A DNA stretch of 39,358 nt from Saccharopolyspora sp. NFXS83 (GCF_026241095.1 NZ_JAPFGB010000044.1:1-39358); one strand, 5' to 3'; shown: positions 1-9,600, counted from the first letter of the stretch. Notes: generated by a model not told the origin, from the sequence alone. Numbers and translations: made by a program.

Positions 1-26
1 CCCCTGACCGCCCGAGCTACCCCGCG

Positions 27-61
27 CGGCCCCGCCGCTCCCGACCGGAGCGGCGGGGCCG
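27..61. terminator. Strong GC hairpin at left edge
   Basis: A perfect 15-bp inverted repeat (27-41 with 47-61) encloses a 5-nt loop. No T-tract follows on either strand, so it is at best a non-canonical terminator. It directly abuts the point where the antitoxin remnant begins to look like its family, so it may belong to a gene left of the window or mark a rearrangement junction. Confidence 0.6.
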
Positions 62-63
62 GT

Positions 64-255
64 GCACAGCTGCTGGAATCGGGCCGGGTTCCGTTCGAGC
101 AACGCTCCAGTCACCGCCGCGTCCGGCTGGCCGACGTACTGGAGTACGAGCGAGGTTCCCGGCAAGCGCAGCAGACGATCCTGGATGAGATGACCAGGAA
201 GTCCGTGGAGGACGGCAGTGCCGACGACGACATCGGGTTCATGCGCACTCGGTGA
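64..255 (+). pseudogene. 5'-truncated excisionase-type HTH antitoxin
   Basis: The frame reads LLESGRVPFEQRSSHRRVRL, then ADVLEY and a charged helix containing ILDEMTRKSVEDG, ending in TGA at 253-255. This is the C-terminal half of the excisionase-like (MerR/Xis-type) HTH proteins that act as antitoxins to PIN-domain toxins. The N-terminal half of the HTH (the 'QAADLLNVSRP' region) is absent. Upstream residues in this open frame are low-complexity Ala/Pro/Gly encoded across the hairpin at 27-61, and no start codon is in view. The stop overlaps the GTG of the following PIN gene (GTGA), the usual coupling for such pairs. Truncation at about position 66 is inferred from the loss of family resemblance. 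Confidence 0.65.
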
Positions 256-566
256 TCGTGACCTTCCCCGCATTCCTCGACGCTTGCGCGCTCATCCCGA
301 TCAACGTCACGGACGTCCTGCTTCGGCTGGCGGATTTCCTGCCTCGCGACTTGCGTGCGCACGGCGTCGTGGCGGCGCACCCGGACGCGTTTCTGCTGGA
401 CCTGCTCGATGACCGGCCGGTCCTGGTGGCGCTGTGCCTGCACGAGACCGTGAGCGCGAGGAAGAGGCCTCCGGAGACCGCCGACTCGTTCTTGATCCAG
501 CTCGCCGAGGTCGTACCGGGATTCGCGGAAGGGGCGCAGCGATTGCCGTTGCCTCGACATCCGTAG
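252..566 (+). pseudogene. PIN-domain toxin with internal deletion
   Basis: The 104-residue frame starts at GTG 252 (or GTG 258). It begins with a typical PIN N-terminus (FPAFLDACALIPINVTDVLL, with the first catalytic Asp in LDAC). It then jumps within about 25 residues to the family's C-terminal region (LRAHGVVAAHPDAFLLDLLD and a tail with RPPETADSFL). Proteins of this group are usually about 170-190 residues. The missing middle should contain the RPLWS segment and the remaining acidic active-site residues, so nuclease activity is unlikely. The junction lies near 330-345 (CGGATTTCCTG). It pairs with the truncated antitoxin just upstream, so the module looks dead. The deletion size is an inference from family length. 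Confidence 0.65.
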
Positions 567-587
567 GGACGTCGACGGCCAGCGCGG

Positions 588-1688
588 TCACGCGCGGCGT
601 TCGAACGGGGCGTGGCCGACGAGGTCTCCTGCTCGGTTGATGACCAGGATCTCCACGTCGATCGGGGCCCCCTGGAGCGTGGTCAGGGAGAAGTCGCGGG
701 CCCGGGTGGCGATGAGGTCACCGAGCGGGATGCCCGCCTCCTGGCACAGGGTCAGCGCCTCCAGGGCCGTGTTGGCGTTGCGGATGCGGTGCGCGAACTC
801 CGCGGAGCCGCCCGCGTCGCCGACGATGTTCGCCAGCAGGGCGAAGTTCACCTGGGAGCGCTTCGAGTGCAGGTCCAAGTGGCCGTCGGCGAGCTTGGCG
901 AGCTTGCCGATGCCGCCCGCGATCGTCAGCCGCGGCACGGGATTGCGGCGCAGGTACTTCAGCACCGCCCCGGCGAAGTCACCCATGTCCAGCAGCGCTT
1001 CCGGAGCGAGCTCGTAGGTGCGCTCCACCAGCTTCTCCGAGGTGCTGCCGGTGCATCCGGCGACGTGGCTCAGGCCCTCGGCACGCGCGACGTCCACGCC
1101 GCGCCGGATGCTGTCGATCCACGCCGAGCACGAGTACGGCACCACCACCCCGGTCGTGCCCAGGATCGACAGGCCGCCGAGGATGCCCAGCCGCGGGTTC
1201 CAGGTGTGGCGGGCGAGTTCCTCGCCGTCCTCGACGGAGATCTCCACGACCACGTCGCCGGTGCCGCCGTGGTCGGCGGCGACCCGCTCCACGACCTCGC
1301 GGATCAGCTTGCGGGGCACCGGGTTGATGGCGGGTTCGCCCACGGGAAGCGGCAGGCCGGGTTTGGTCACCGTGCCGACGCCGGTTCCGGCTCGGAACTC
1401 GACGCCCGCTCCGGGCTCGGCGTGGCGCACCGTCGCCGACACCAGGGCGCCGTGGGTCACGTCCGGGTCGTCCCCGGCGTCCTTCACGATCGCCGCCATC
1501 GCCGAACCGGCGTCGAGGCGCTCGCGGGCGAGGGCGAACGCGGGCCGGTGGCCCTTCGGCAGCACGATCTCCACCGGGTCCGGGAAGGTCCCGGTCAGCA
1601 GGGCCGTGTACGCGGCGGCGGTGGACGCCGTCGCGCACGCGCCCGTCGTCCACCCGTAGCGCAGCGAGGGGCCTTCCTGACCAGTCAT
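588..1688 (-). CDS. cbiD: Cobalt-precorrin-5B (C1)-methyltransferase CbiD
   Basis: A 366-residue CbiD. It begins MTGQEGPSLRYGWTTGACAT, the TTGxCA(T/A) signature of the family, and carries the glycine-rich SCSAWIDS...GCTGSTSEK and GGIGKLAKLADGHLDLHSKR blocks. CbiD methylates C1 and removes the acetate-type fragment after ring contraction in the oxygen-independent route; in actinobacteria it replaces CobF. I chose ATG 1688 because a GGAG lies 8 nt upstream and the CbiD fold starts at once; the frame stays open far upstream but overlaps cobK. The gene diverges from cobK with 34 bp between start codons. No riboswitch is seen in front of it. Confidence 0.93.
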   Translation of the reverse strand: MTGQEGPSLRYGWTTGACATASTAAAYTALLTGTFPDPVEIVLPKGHRPAFALARERLDAGSAMAAIVKDAGDDPDVTHGALVSATVRHAEPGAGVEFRAGTGVGTVTKPGLPLPVGEPAINPVPRKLIREVVERVAADHGGTGDVVVEISVEDGEELARHTWNPRLGILGGLSILGTTGVVVPYSCSAWIDSIRRGVDVARAEGLSHVAGCTGSTSEKLVERTYELAPEALLDMGDFAGAVLKYLRRNPVPRLTIAGGIGKLAKLADGHLDLHSKRSQVNFALLANIVGDAGGSAEFAHRIRNANTALEALTLCQEAGIPLGDLIATRARDFSLTTLQGAPIDVEILVINRAGDLVGHAPFERRA

Positions 1689-1722
1689 GATGCCGTCTCC
1701 TTCACCGTGAAAGGGTGCACGC
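1689..1722. promoter_or_regulatory. 34-bp divergent start region cbiD/cobK with dyads
   Basis: Only 34 bp separate the two start codons. Inside are a perfect dyad TTCACCGTGAA (1701-1711) and a second dyad, GTGCA at 1715-1719 with TGCAC at 1724-1728, that overlaps the cobK ATG. Both ribosome sites are here (AGGG for cobK, GGAG for cbiD). Core promoters must lie at least partly inside the opposite gene, or the transcripts are leaderless. Confidence 0.45.
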
Positions 1723-2472
1723 ATGCACAGCAGCGACGCGACCGGGGTGCGGCGAATCCTGGTGCTCGGCGGCACCGGCGAGGCCCGCGAGCTCGCCGCT
1801 CGGCTCGGCGACGACGCGGGCGTGCACGTGATCTCCTCGCTGGCGGGGCGGGTGCGCGACCCGAAGCTGCCCGCCGGGGAGGTCCGCGTCGGCGGGTTCG
1901 GCGGCGCCGACGGACTGGCCGCGTGGCTGGGTGAGCACCGCATCGACGCGGTGGTCGACGCGACGCACCCGTTCGCGCACGTCATCACCGCCAACGCCGT
2001 GCGCGCCTGCGAACTCGCCGGCACGCCGCTGCTGGTGCTGCGCCGTCCCGCGTGGGAAGCGGAACCGGGCTGGCGCCTGGTGGGTTCGCTGGACGAGGCC
2101 GCCGCCGCCCTGCCGGGACTCGGCGAGCGGATCTTCCTCACCACCGGACGCCAGGGCGTGGGCCGATTCGCGCACCTGGACCTGCGGTTCCTGCTGCGCG
2201 CCGTCGACCCGCCGGAGCCACCGCTGCCGCCGCACCTCACGACGCTGCTGGCGCGCGGACCGTTCGCCTTCGACGACGAGGTGGCGCTGCTGCGCGAGCA
2301 CCGCATCGACGTGCTGGTGACGAAGAACAGCGGCGGGCCGATGACCCGCGCGAAGCTCGACGCGGCGCGGGAACTCGGCGTCGCGGTGGTCGTGGTGCAG
2401 CGGCCACCCGAACCGCGGGTGCCCGCCACCACCGTCGAGGAAGCGCTGGAACGACTGCGTCACGCCGGATAG
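1723..2472 (+). CDS. cobK: Precorrin-6A reductase CobK
   Basis: A 249-residue CobK/CbiJ that reduces precorrin-6A with NADPH. The N-terminus has the nucleotide-binding start ILVLGGTGEARELAARL. It is followed by the family blocks VVDATHPFAHVITANA and LRRPAWE, and later by LLREHRIDVLVTKNSGG (about residues 188-204), which precedes GxxTRAKLDAA. Length is normal for the family. The ATG at 1723 follows a short AGGG seven bases upstream. The gene is divergent from cbiD, and its last 13 nt overlap the 3' end of cobIJ on the other strand, so the two transcripts converge. Neighbours cover the methylations before and after its step. Confidence 0.93.
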   Translation: MHSSDATGVRRILVLGGTGEARELAARLGDDAGVHVISSLAGRVRDPKLPAGEVRVGGFGGADGLAAWLGEHRIDAVVDATHPFAHVITANAVRACELAGTPLLVLRRPAWEAEPGWRLVGSLDEAAAALPGLGERIFLTTGRQGVGRFAHLDLRFLLRAVDPPEPPLPPHLTTLLARGPFAFDDEVALLREHRIDVLVTKNSGGPMTRAKLDAARELGVAVVVVQRPPEPRVPATTVEEALERLRHAG

Positions 2473-4022
2473 CGGCGCGGGGTGAACACCGCGCCGCCGA
2501 CCGCCCTGGTCGTCGACGAGCCGATCACCAGCAGGCATCGCATGTCCACATCGGACGGATCGAGGTCGCCGAGTTCCACCGTCCGCACGGATTCCTGCGG
2601 CCCGCCCACGTCCCGGCCGATGATCACCGGGGTCTCCGGCGCGCGGTGCTTGAGCAACGCGTCCCGCGCGGCGCCGACCTGCCAGGTCCGGCTGCGCGAC
2701 GCCGGGTTGTAGATCGCCATCGCCAGGTCCGCCTTCGCCGCCGCCTCCAAGCGCTCGACGATGATCTCCCACGGCTTCAGCCGATCCGACAACGACAGCA
2801 CGCAGTAGTCGTGGCCCAGCGGAGCGCCGATGCGGCTCGCGACCGCCTGCGCGGCGGTCAGGCCGGGCAGCACCCGCACCGGGACGTCGGCGAACCGCTC
2901 CTCGGTCGCCACCTCCAGGACGGCGCTGGCCATCGCGAACACGCCCGGATCGCCGGAGGACACCACCGCGACCCGCGAGCCGCGCCGGGCCAGGTCCAGG
3001 GCGAACTCGGCGCGCTCGGCCTCGACCCGGTTGTCCGAGGGGTGCTTGCGCTGGCGGGGATTGACCGGGAGCCGGTCCAGGTAGGGTCCGTAGCCGACGA
3101 GGTCGTCGGCAGCGGCGACGGCCGTGTGGGCTTCCGGGGTCGTCCACTGCGGCCCCGCGGGACCGAGGCCGACGACCACGACTTCGCCGTGGCCCGGCTC
3201 GCGCGCCACGCCGGGCGCGGATTCGTCGTTCGCGGCAGCGGAAACCGGGACGCCCGCGGCGTCCGTCAGGTTCAGCGGGCTGCCCGAGTTCACCGGGCTC
3301 GGCAGCAGCGCCAGCGAGAAGTACGGCACCGACGCCGGATCCACCTCGGCCAGCGGCAGCAACCGCTGGCGCTCCGTCGTCGCGCGCTCCACGAAGTACG
3401 CCTCGTCGAGCCGCCCGGCCCGTTCGAACGCCTCCTTCACGCCGTCGAAGGTGCGGCCCAGCTTCATCACCGCTGCCGCGTCCGTCGAGGCCAGGTGCTC
3501 GGCGAGCTTATCCGGCTCCAGCGTCCCCGGCAGCACGGTCAGCACCTCGTCGCGCTCCGCCAGCGGACGCCCCAGCATCGCGGCGGCGCCGCTGACCGAG
3601 GTCACCCCGGGGATCGCGGCCACGTCGAACCGGCCCACCAGGCGCTTGTGCATGTGCATGTAGGAGCCGTAGAAGAACGGATCGCCCTCGCACAGCAGCG
3701 CCACCGTGCGCCCGGCGGCGAGGTGCGCGGCGAGGCGTTCGGCGGCCTCGGCGTAGAACTCGTCGATCGCGCCCTGGTAGCCGCCGGGGTGGTTCGTGGT
3801 CTCCGTCGTCACCGGGTAGACCAGCGGTTCCTCGACCTGACCGGCCCGCAGGTACGGCTCGGCGACGGAACGCGCGATGCTGCGGCCGTGCCGGGCGCTG
3901 TGGTAGGCGATCACGTCGGCCTCGCCGATCAGCCGCGCCGCCTTCACCGTCACCAGCTCCGGATCGCCCGGTCCGAGCCCGACGCCGAACAACCTGCCTG
4001 CCTGCTCCACGGTGCTGCTCAC
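2460..4022 (-). CDS. cobIJ: Fused precorrin-2 C20 / precorrin-3B C17-methyltransferase CobIJ
   Basis: A 520-residue fusion of two tetrapyrrole (SAM-dependent) methylases. The CobI half (about 1-245) starts with [19 protein letters not shown] and has [18 protein letters not shown] and IPGVTSVSG. The CobJ half (about 280-520) has [42 protein letters not shown] and [10 protein letters not shown]. The same fusion is known in mycobacteria (there called CobI). GTG 4022 overlaps the cobH stop as GTGA, making it the third gene of a coupled cobG-cobH-cobIJ operon. It methylates C20 of precorrin-2, and after CobG action it contracts the ring and methylates C17. The 3' end contains one copy of the 13-bp motif GTCCACATCGGAC (2544-2556). 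Confidence 0.94.
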   Translation of the reverse strand: MSSTVEQAGRLFGVGLGPGDPELVTVKAARLIGEADVIAYHSARHGRSIARSVAEPYLRAGQVEEPLVYPVTTETTNHPGGYQGAIDEFYAEAAERLAAHLAAGRTVALLCEGDPFFYGSYMHMHKRLVGRFDVAAIPGVTSVSGAAAMLGRPLAERDEVLTVLPGTLEPDKLAEHLASTDAAAVMKLGRTFDGVKEAFERAGRLDEAYFVERATTERQRLLPLAEVDPASVPYFSLALLPSPVNSGSPLNLTDAAGVPVSAAANDESAPGVAREPGHGEVVVVGLGPAGPQWTTPEAHTAVAAADDLVGYGPYLDRLPVNPRQRKHPSDNRVEAERAEFALDLARRGSRVAVVSSGDPGVFAMASAVLEVATEERFADVPVRVLPGLTAAQAVASRIGAPLGHDYCVLSLSDRLKPWEIIVERLEAAAKADLAMAIYNPASRSRTWQVGAARDALLKHRAPETPVIIGRDVGGPQESVRTVELGDLDPSDVDMRCLLVIGSSTTRAVGGAVFTPRRYPA

Positions 4023-4684
4023 TCCTGTTCGCTCGCGATCGCGTTGATGGCGGCCACGGCCATCGCGCTGCCACCTCGGCGGCCGTGCACCACGAGGTGC
4101 TCCAGCTCCGGGTGGTCGGCCAGTGCCTGCTTGGACTCGGCGGCGCCGATGAAACCGACGGGCAGGCCGAGCACAGCGGCGGGCTTGCCCGCTCCGGCGT
4201 CGACCATCTCCAGCAGCCGGAACAGCGAGGTGGGCGCGTTGCCGACGGCCACCACGGCACCGTCGAGCCGGTCCCGCCACAGCTCCACCGCCGCCGCGCT
4301 GCGCGTCGTGCCCAGTTCCTGCGCCAGCTGCGGCACCTGCGGGTCACCGAGGGTGCAGAGGATGTCGTTGTCCGCCGGGAGGCGGCGTCGGGTGACGCCC
4401 GCGGCGACCATCGCGGCGTCGCAGAACACCGGCGCACCGGCGCGCAGCGCTTCGCGGGCGGCCAGGACCGCGTTCGGCGACCAGGCGATGTCGCGCACCA
4501 GGTCGACCATGCCGCAGGCGTGGATCATGCGGACGGCGACTCCGGCGACTTCCGGTGGCATGCCGTCGAGTTCCGCTTCGGCGCGGATCGTGGCGAAGGA
4601 GCGGCGGTAAATCTCCGCGCCCTCCCGGATGTACTCGTAGCCACCGGTGCCCTCGGCCCCGGCTGGATTGCGTCCGGTACTCAC
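4019..4684 (-). CDS. cobH: Precorrin-8X methylmutase CobH
   Basis: A 221-residue CobH/CbiC, which moves a methyl group from C11 to C12 to form hydrogenobyrinate. Recognisable blocks are [32 protein letters not shown] (containing the conserved catalytic His), [25 protein letters not shown] and [15 protein letters not shown] 4684 is chosen because the family N-terminus follows and because it overlaps the cobG stop codon by 4 nt (GTGA). Its own stop overlaps cobIJ in the same way, so translation of the three genes should be coupled. Confidence 0.94.
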   Translation of the reverse strand: MSTGRNPAGAEGTGGYEYIREGAEIYRRSFATIRAEAELDGMPPEVAGVAVRMIHACGMVDLVRDIAWSPNAVLAAREALRAGAPVFCDAAMVAAGVTRRRLPADNDILCTLGDPQVPQLAQELGTTRSAAAVELWRDRLDGAVVAVGNAPTSLFRLLEMVDAGAGKPAAVLGLPVGFIGAAESKQALADHPELEHLVVHGRRGGSAMAVAAINAIASEQE

Positions 4685-5889
4685 ACTGCCCTCCGTGCCG
4701 CTTCGAGCGCGGCGGATAACTCGCCGGCGGGTTCGCCGCCGACCTCGTAGCCGGCCTCGGTGGCCAGCACTTCCACTCCGCGGCCCGCCGGTCTGCCGCA
4801 GCGGCGCGAGCAACCCGCCCAGTGCACCGGCAGCGCGCCGGGCCGGGCGACGCGCACCGCGTCGGATCGCACGTCGGCGAGGGATTTGGCGCAGCCCGGA
4901 CGGCCGGTGCACGCGGTGACCCCGGCCAGCGGCGCGGCGGGGTCCACCACGAAACCGGCTTCGTCCATGTCGGACAGCAGGGTTCCCGCTGCGCGCTCGG
5001 GGATGTCGGTCAGCAGCAGGGTGCGCCACGGGGTGAGCCGCAGCGGCCGGTGCTGCGCGGCCAGCAGCGCGACCTGCTCGGCGTTCAGCCTGCCCAGCGG
5101 GGCGCCCAGCGCGAGGCTCGCCCGGCCGCCGCGGCGGTGCAGGATTCCCAGGTCGGCGTGGGTGGCGGGGACGCGGTCGGTGGGCGAGAGGGCGCGTTCG
5201 GCCGCTTCCGAGGTCGCGCCGAGTTCGGCGAGCACGCGCCGCGCGACGCGGTCGGCGCCGTCGGTGAGTTCCGCGAGCCGCCAGCTGGCCGACTCCTGCC
5301 GCGCCCGTTCCGCCAGGAACGCCTCGGCGGCGAGCACCGCGGCGCGCGGCGCATCCGGGGCGGCGACCCGGATTCCCTTGTCCGCGCCGGAAAGCAGCAC
5401 CGCCACCGCGTCGCCGTCGGGGCGCAGCCCGACGTCGGCGGCGAGCCCGCCGACGTCCCCGCGCCCGTCGTCGACCGTGAACAGGAACCGCCCCGGCAGC
5501 TCCGCCAGCGCGGGTGCGGCGCGCAACCTCCGGTCGAGCTCGACCGACACCGCGTGCACGTCCAGCGACCCCGCGTCGTCGCAGCCGGTGTACGGCGAGG
5601 CGATGATGTTGCGCACCCGCTCGTGCGTCGGCGAGGGCAGCAGGCCCGCGTCGGCCAGCCGGTCCGCGAACTCCGCCACGACGCGCGGTGCGAGCCCCCG
5701 GACCTGGAGGTTCGCCCGCGAGGTCAGCTCCCAGCCGCCGTCGCCGAGCTCCGCTGCGGCGGCCAGCGCCCGCACCTGCCGCGCGTCGAGCCGCCCACCC
5801 GGTACCCGGACTCGGGCCAGGCCGCCGTCGGCGGCCCCGTGCACCCGCAGCGCGCCGGGGCACGCGTCCGGTTCGGCTCGTGGCGGCAC
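4681..5889 (-). CDS. cobG: Precorrin-3B synthase CobG (Fe-S/siroheme-type monooxygenase)
   Basis: A 402-residue member of the nitrite/sulfite reductase-like family. CobG hydroxylates precorrin-3A at C20 with O2 and forms the gamma-lactone, the step that makes ring contraction oxygen dependent. An N-terminal ferredoxin-like half-domain ([31 protein letters not shown]) is followed by the cluster-binding cysteines in [11 protein letters not shown] and [11 protein letters not shown] (about residues 330-372), as expected for a 4Fe-4S centre. GTG 5889 follows a GGGGAGA. It is the first gene of the operon running into cobH and cobIJ, divergent from cobN. Its presence beside CbiD is a mosaic of the two textbook routes. 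Confidence 0.88.
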   Translation of the reverse strand: MPPRAEPDACPGALRVHGAADGGLARVRVPGGRLDARQVRALAAAAELGDGGWELTSRANLQVRGLAPRVVAEFADRLADAGLLPSPTHERVRNIIASPYTGCDDAGSLDVHAVSVELDRRLRAAPALAELPGRFLFTVDDGRGDVGGLAADVGLRPDGDAVAVLLSGADKGIRVAAPDAPRAAVLAAEAFLAERARQESASWRLAELTDGADRVARRVLAELGATSEAAERALSPTDRVPATHADLGILHRRGGRASLALGAPLGRLNAEQVALLAAQHRPLRLTPWRTLLLTDIPERAAGTLLSDMDEAGFVVDPAAPLAGVTACTGRPGCAKSLADVRSDAVRVARPGALPVHWAGCSRRCGRPAGRGVEVLATEAGYEVGGEPAGELSAALEAARRAV

Positions 5890-6330
5890 GGCTCTCCCCG
5901 CTCTCGTTGCTCGTGGTCGGTCGGAACTCCCAGCGCACGGCGCCGGTCTCCGGTGGTGCGCGGCCCTGGCCGCGCACCGGCGGTCGTCGATACTACGGCC
6001 AGGCCTCGTTGCGGACGCAAAACGCGATGTGCCTCACCACAGCGGCCCCATCCCGCAGGCCGCCCCCGACCGGCCCCCGCGCCGTCGCGAGAAACGAACG
6101 CCCCCGGCGCGTCGGACACCCCCTGCTCGGATGTGGTGCGGCGGCCGGGATTCGGGGCGTTCACCCTCGATCCGGTCGTTCGACTTCTCGCGAAATCGCG
6201 CGAATCGTCCACGACGTGACGGCAGGGGCGGGTCGCGATCGGCCGGGTGCTCGCGGTGCCGGGTCGTGGCTAGTGCGCGATCTCTCGCGCACCAGCGCAG
6301 CGGGCCACTTGACGAACGATCGCCCCGTTG
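5890..6330. promoter_or_regulatory. Divergent intergenic region cobG / cobN
   Basis: No gene is seen here. It should carry the promoters of the cobGHIJ operon and of cobN. A 10-bp perfect hairpin (5955-5964 with 5969-5978, loop CCTG) lies 66-89 nt upstream of the cobG start and would be in its leader. A second perfect dyad, GTGCGCGA/TCGCGCAC (6273-6292, loop TCTC), lies about 40 nt before the cobN riboswitch. No cobalamin-riboswitch core is visible on the cobG strand. Confidence 0.45.
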
Positions 6331-6495
6331 CGGAGAGTGGTCGACGGCGACGAGTGGAGGAAGCCGGTGCGAGTCCGGCGCGGTCCCGCCACTGTCACCG
6401 GGGAGCGGACTCCGCAACTACGGAGGTCACTGTCCGCGCACGTGTGCGGACGGGAAGGCCGGAGCGAGCGCCGATCCGGGAGCCAGGACACTCCG
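6331..6495 (+). promoter_or_regulatory. Cobalamin riboswitch upstream of cobN
   Basis: The conserved core is present in order: GGAA, then GCCGGTGCGAGTCCGGC at 6363-6379 (P4 hairpin), the B12-box GCCACTGT at 6388-6395, and the 3' element GCCAGGACAC at 6482-6491. CGGAG (6331-6335) can pair with CTCCG (6491-6495) to close P1. By family knowledge adenosylcobalamin binding lowers expression. The element lies 120 nt before the cobN start, and between them is a small translated leader. Confidence 0.93.
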
Positions 6496-6564
6496 CGCCG
6501 CCACCGCCCGGTCCGACACCGGGTGCCGACGACTCCGGGGCGAGGACCCCGAGGAAGGTTGACC

Positions 6565-6618
6565 ATGCGTCCTGTCCGCATGCCCGCGTCCCTGCTCAGC
6601 CGGGAGCGTGCCGCATGA
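6565..6618 (+). CDS. 17-aa leader peptide coupled to cobN
   Basis: ATG 6565 opens a short frame, MRPVRMPASLLSRERAA, behind an AGGAAGG six bases upstream, which is a better ribosome site than that of cobN. Its TGA overlaps the cobN ATG (ATGA, 6615-6618). The cobN ribosome site (GGGAG) lies inside this frame. The arrangement between a B12 riboswitch and cobN suggests that the riboswitch may gate translation of the leader and cobN is then read by coupling. No peptide function is proposed; it could also be a chance frame. Confidence 0.5.
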   Translation: MRPVRMPASLLSRERAA

Positions 6619-9600
6619 TCCTGCTGCTGTCCACATCGGACACCGATCTGCTCAGCGCACGCGCCAGCGGTGCGGACTTCCGCCTCGGCAACCCGGCCCG
6701 GCTCGGCGTGGACGACCTGCCGCCGCTGCTGGAGGGCGCCGACCTGGTGATCGTGCGGCTGCTCGGCGGTCGCCGCGCCTGGGAAGAGGGACTCGACGCG
6801 CTGCTCGCGGGCCCGCGCCCCGTGGTGGTGCTCGGCGGCGAGCAGGCCCCGGACGCGGAGCTGATGGAGTGCTCCACGGTGCCCGGCGGCGTGTGCGCGC
6901 AGGCCCACGCCTACCTCGCCCAGGGCGGGCCGGAGAACCTGACGCAGCTGTTCCACTTCCTGTCCGACACGGTGCTGCTCACCGGTCACGGCTTCGAACC
7001 GCCGGTGGAGACGCCGAAGTGGGGCCTGCTGGACCGCGAGCCGCGCGGCACCGAGGGCCCGAAGGTGGCGGTGCTCTACTACCGGGCGCACCACATGGCG
7101 GGCAACACCGCGTTCGCGCACGCCCTCTCGGACGCCATCGAGGACGCGGGCGGCCGGGCGATGCCGGTGTTCTGCGCGTCGCTGCGCGCCCCGGAGCCGG
7201 GCCTGCTGGACACGTTGCGCCAAGCCGACGCGCTGATCGTGACGGTGCTCGCGGCGGGCGGCACGAAGCCCGCCACGGCCTCGGCCGGTGGCGACGACGA
7301 GGCGTGGGACGTGGGCGCGCTCGCCGACCTGGACGTGCCGATCCTGCAGGGCTTGACCCTGACCTCCAGCCGCGAGGCCTGGCAGGACAACGACGAGGGC
7401 CTGTCCCCGCTGGACATGGCAACGCAGGTCGCGGTGCCCGAGTTCGACGGCCGCCTGATCACGGTGCCGTTCTCGTTCAAGGAGAACGACTCCGAGGGCC
7501 TGCCGGTGTACGTGGCGGACCCGGAGCGCGCGGCGCGCGTCGCGGGCATCGCCGTCAAGCACGCCCGGCTGCGGTACGTGGAACCGGCGGACAAGCGGCT
7601 GGTGCTGATGCTGTCGGCGTACCCGACGAAGCATTCCCGCATCGGCAACGCCGTCGGCCTGGACACCCCGGCGAGCGCGGTGGGCCTGCTGCAGCGCCTG
7701 CGCGAAGCCGGTTACGACATCGGGCCGGAGGACGGCCCCGAAGCGCTGCCCGGTGTGGCCGCGCAGGACGGCGACGCGCTGGTGCACGCGCTGATCGCCG
7801 CCGGTGGCCAGGACCCGGATTGGCTCACCGAGGAGCAGCTGTCCGGCAACCCGGTGCGCATCCCCGCGAAGCGCTACGCCGACTGGTTCGCGACGCTGCC
7901 CGACGACCTGCGCGAGAGCATCGAGGGCCACTGGGGCCCGCCGCCCGGTGAGCAGTTCGTGGACCGCTCGCACGACCCGGACGGCGAGATCGTGCTGGCC
8001 GCGCTGCGCGCCGGCAACGTGGTGATCATGGTGCAGCCGCCCCGCGGTTTCGGCGAGAACCCGATCGCGATCTACCACGACCCGGACCTGCCGCCGAGCC
8101 ACCACTACCTGGCGGCCTACCGCTGGCTGACCGACGAGTTCGGCGCGCACGCGATGGTGCACCTGGGCAAGCACGGCAACCTGGAGTGGCTGCCCGGCAA
8201 GACGGCGGGCATGTCGGCGTCCTGCGCGCCGGACGCGGCGCTGGCGGACCTGCCGCTGATCTACCCGTTCCTGGTCAACGACCCCGGCGAAGGCACCCAG
8301 GCGAAGCGCCGCGTGCACGCGACGCTGGTGGACCACCTGGTGCCGCCGATGGCGCGCGCGGAGAGCTACGGCGACATCGCGAAGCTGGAGCAGCTGCTCG
8401 ACGAGCACGCGCAGATCTCGGCGATGGACCCGGCGAAGCTGCCCGCGATCCGCAGCCAGATCTGGACGTTGATGCAGGCCGCGAAGTTGGACCACGACCT
8501 CGGGCTGGACGAGCGCCCGCACGAGGCCGAGTTCGACGACATGCTGCTGCACGTCGACGGCTGGCTCTGCGAGATCAAGGACGCGCAGATCCGCGACGGC
8601 CTGCACGTGCTCGGCGCCGCCCCGAAGGGCGAGGCGCGGGTGAACCTGGTGCTGGCGATGCTGCGCGCCCGGCAGGTGTGGGGCGGGCAGAGCGGCGCGC
8701 TGCCCGGCCTGCGCGAGGCGCTGGGCATGCTGGAGGACGGCAGCGTCGCGCGCGGCACCGTGGACGACGTGGAGGCCTCCGCGCACGCCCTCGTCTCCGG
8801 CATGGAGGAGCGGGACTGGGAGCTCGGCGCCGTCGTCGAGGTGTGCCGCTCGGTGCTGGGCGACGCCCCGGACGACGTGGTGCGGGTGCTGGAGTTCGCC
8901 GTCTCGGAGGTGGTGCCGCGGCTGGACGCCACGACCGACGAGATGGGCGCGACGCTGCACGCCCTCGAAGGCGGCTACGTCCCCGCCGGTCCGAGCGGTT
9001 CGCCGCTGCGCGGCCTGATCAACGTGCTGCCGACGGGCCGCAACTTCTACTCGGTGGACCCGAAGGCGGTGCCGAGCAGGCTCGCCTGGGAGACGGGGCA
9101 CGCCATCGCGGACTCGCTGATCGAGCGCTACCTCGCCGACACCGGCGAGTACCCGCGTTCGGTGGGCCTGTCGGTGTGGGGCACTTCGGCGATGCGCACC
9201 TCCGGTGACGACATCGCGGAAGTGCTGGCGTTGATGGGCGTGCGGCCCACGTGGGACGAGGCGTCGCGGCGCGTCAACGGGCTCGAAGTGATCCCGCTCG
9301 ACGAGCTGGGGCGTCCGCGCGTGGACGTCACGGTGCGCATCAGCGGGTTCTTCCGCGACGCGTTCCCGCACGTGGTGACGCTGCTCGACGACGCGGTGCG
9401 CAAGGTGGCCGCGCTGGACGAGCCGGACGAGCAGAACTTCGTGCGCGCCCACGCCCAGGCGGACCTGGCCGAGCACGGCGACGAGCGCCGCGCCACGACG
9501 CGCATCTTCGGTTCGAAGCCCGGCGCCTACGGTGCCGGTCTGCTGCCGCTGATGGACAGCAAGAACTGGCGCGACGACACCGACCTCGCCGAGGTGTACG

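Noticed and set aside
2052-4610. Plus-strand open frame across cobIJ and cobH
   Set aside because: Antisense shadow of well-recognised genes, Arg/Ala-rich with no domain signature.
5890-6330. Possible B12 riboswitch for the cobG operon
   Set aside because: I looked for the GCCACTGT box and the GCCGGTGCGAGTCC hairpin on the minus strand and found neither; only simple hairpins are present.
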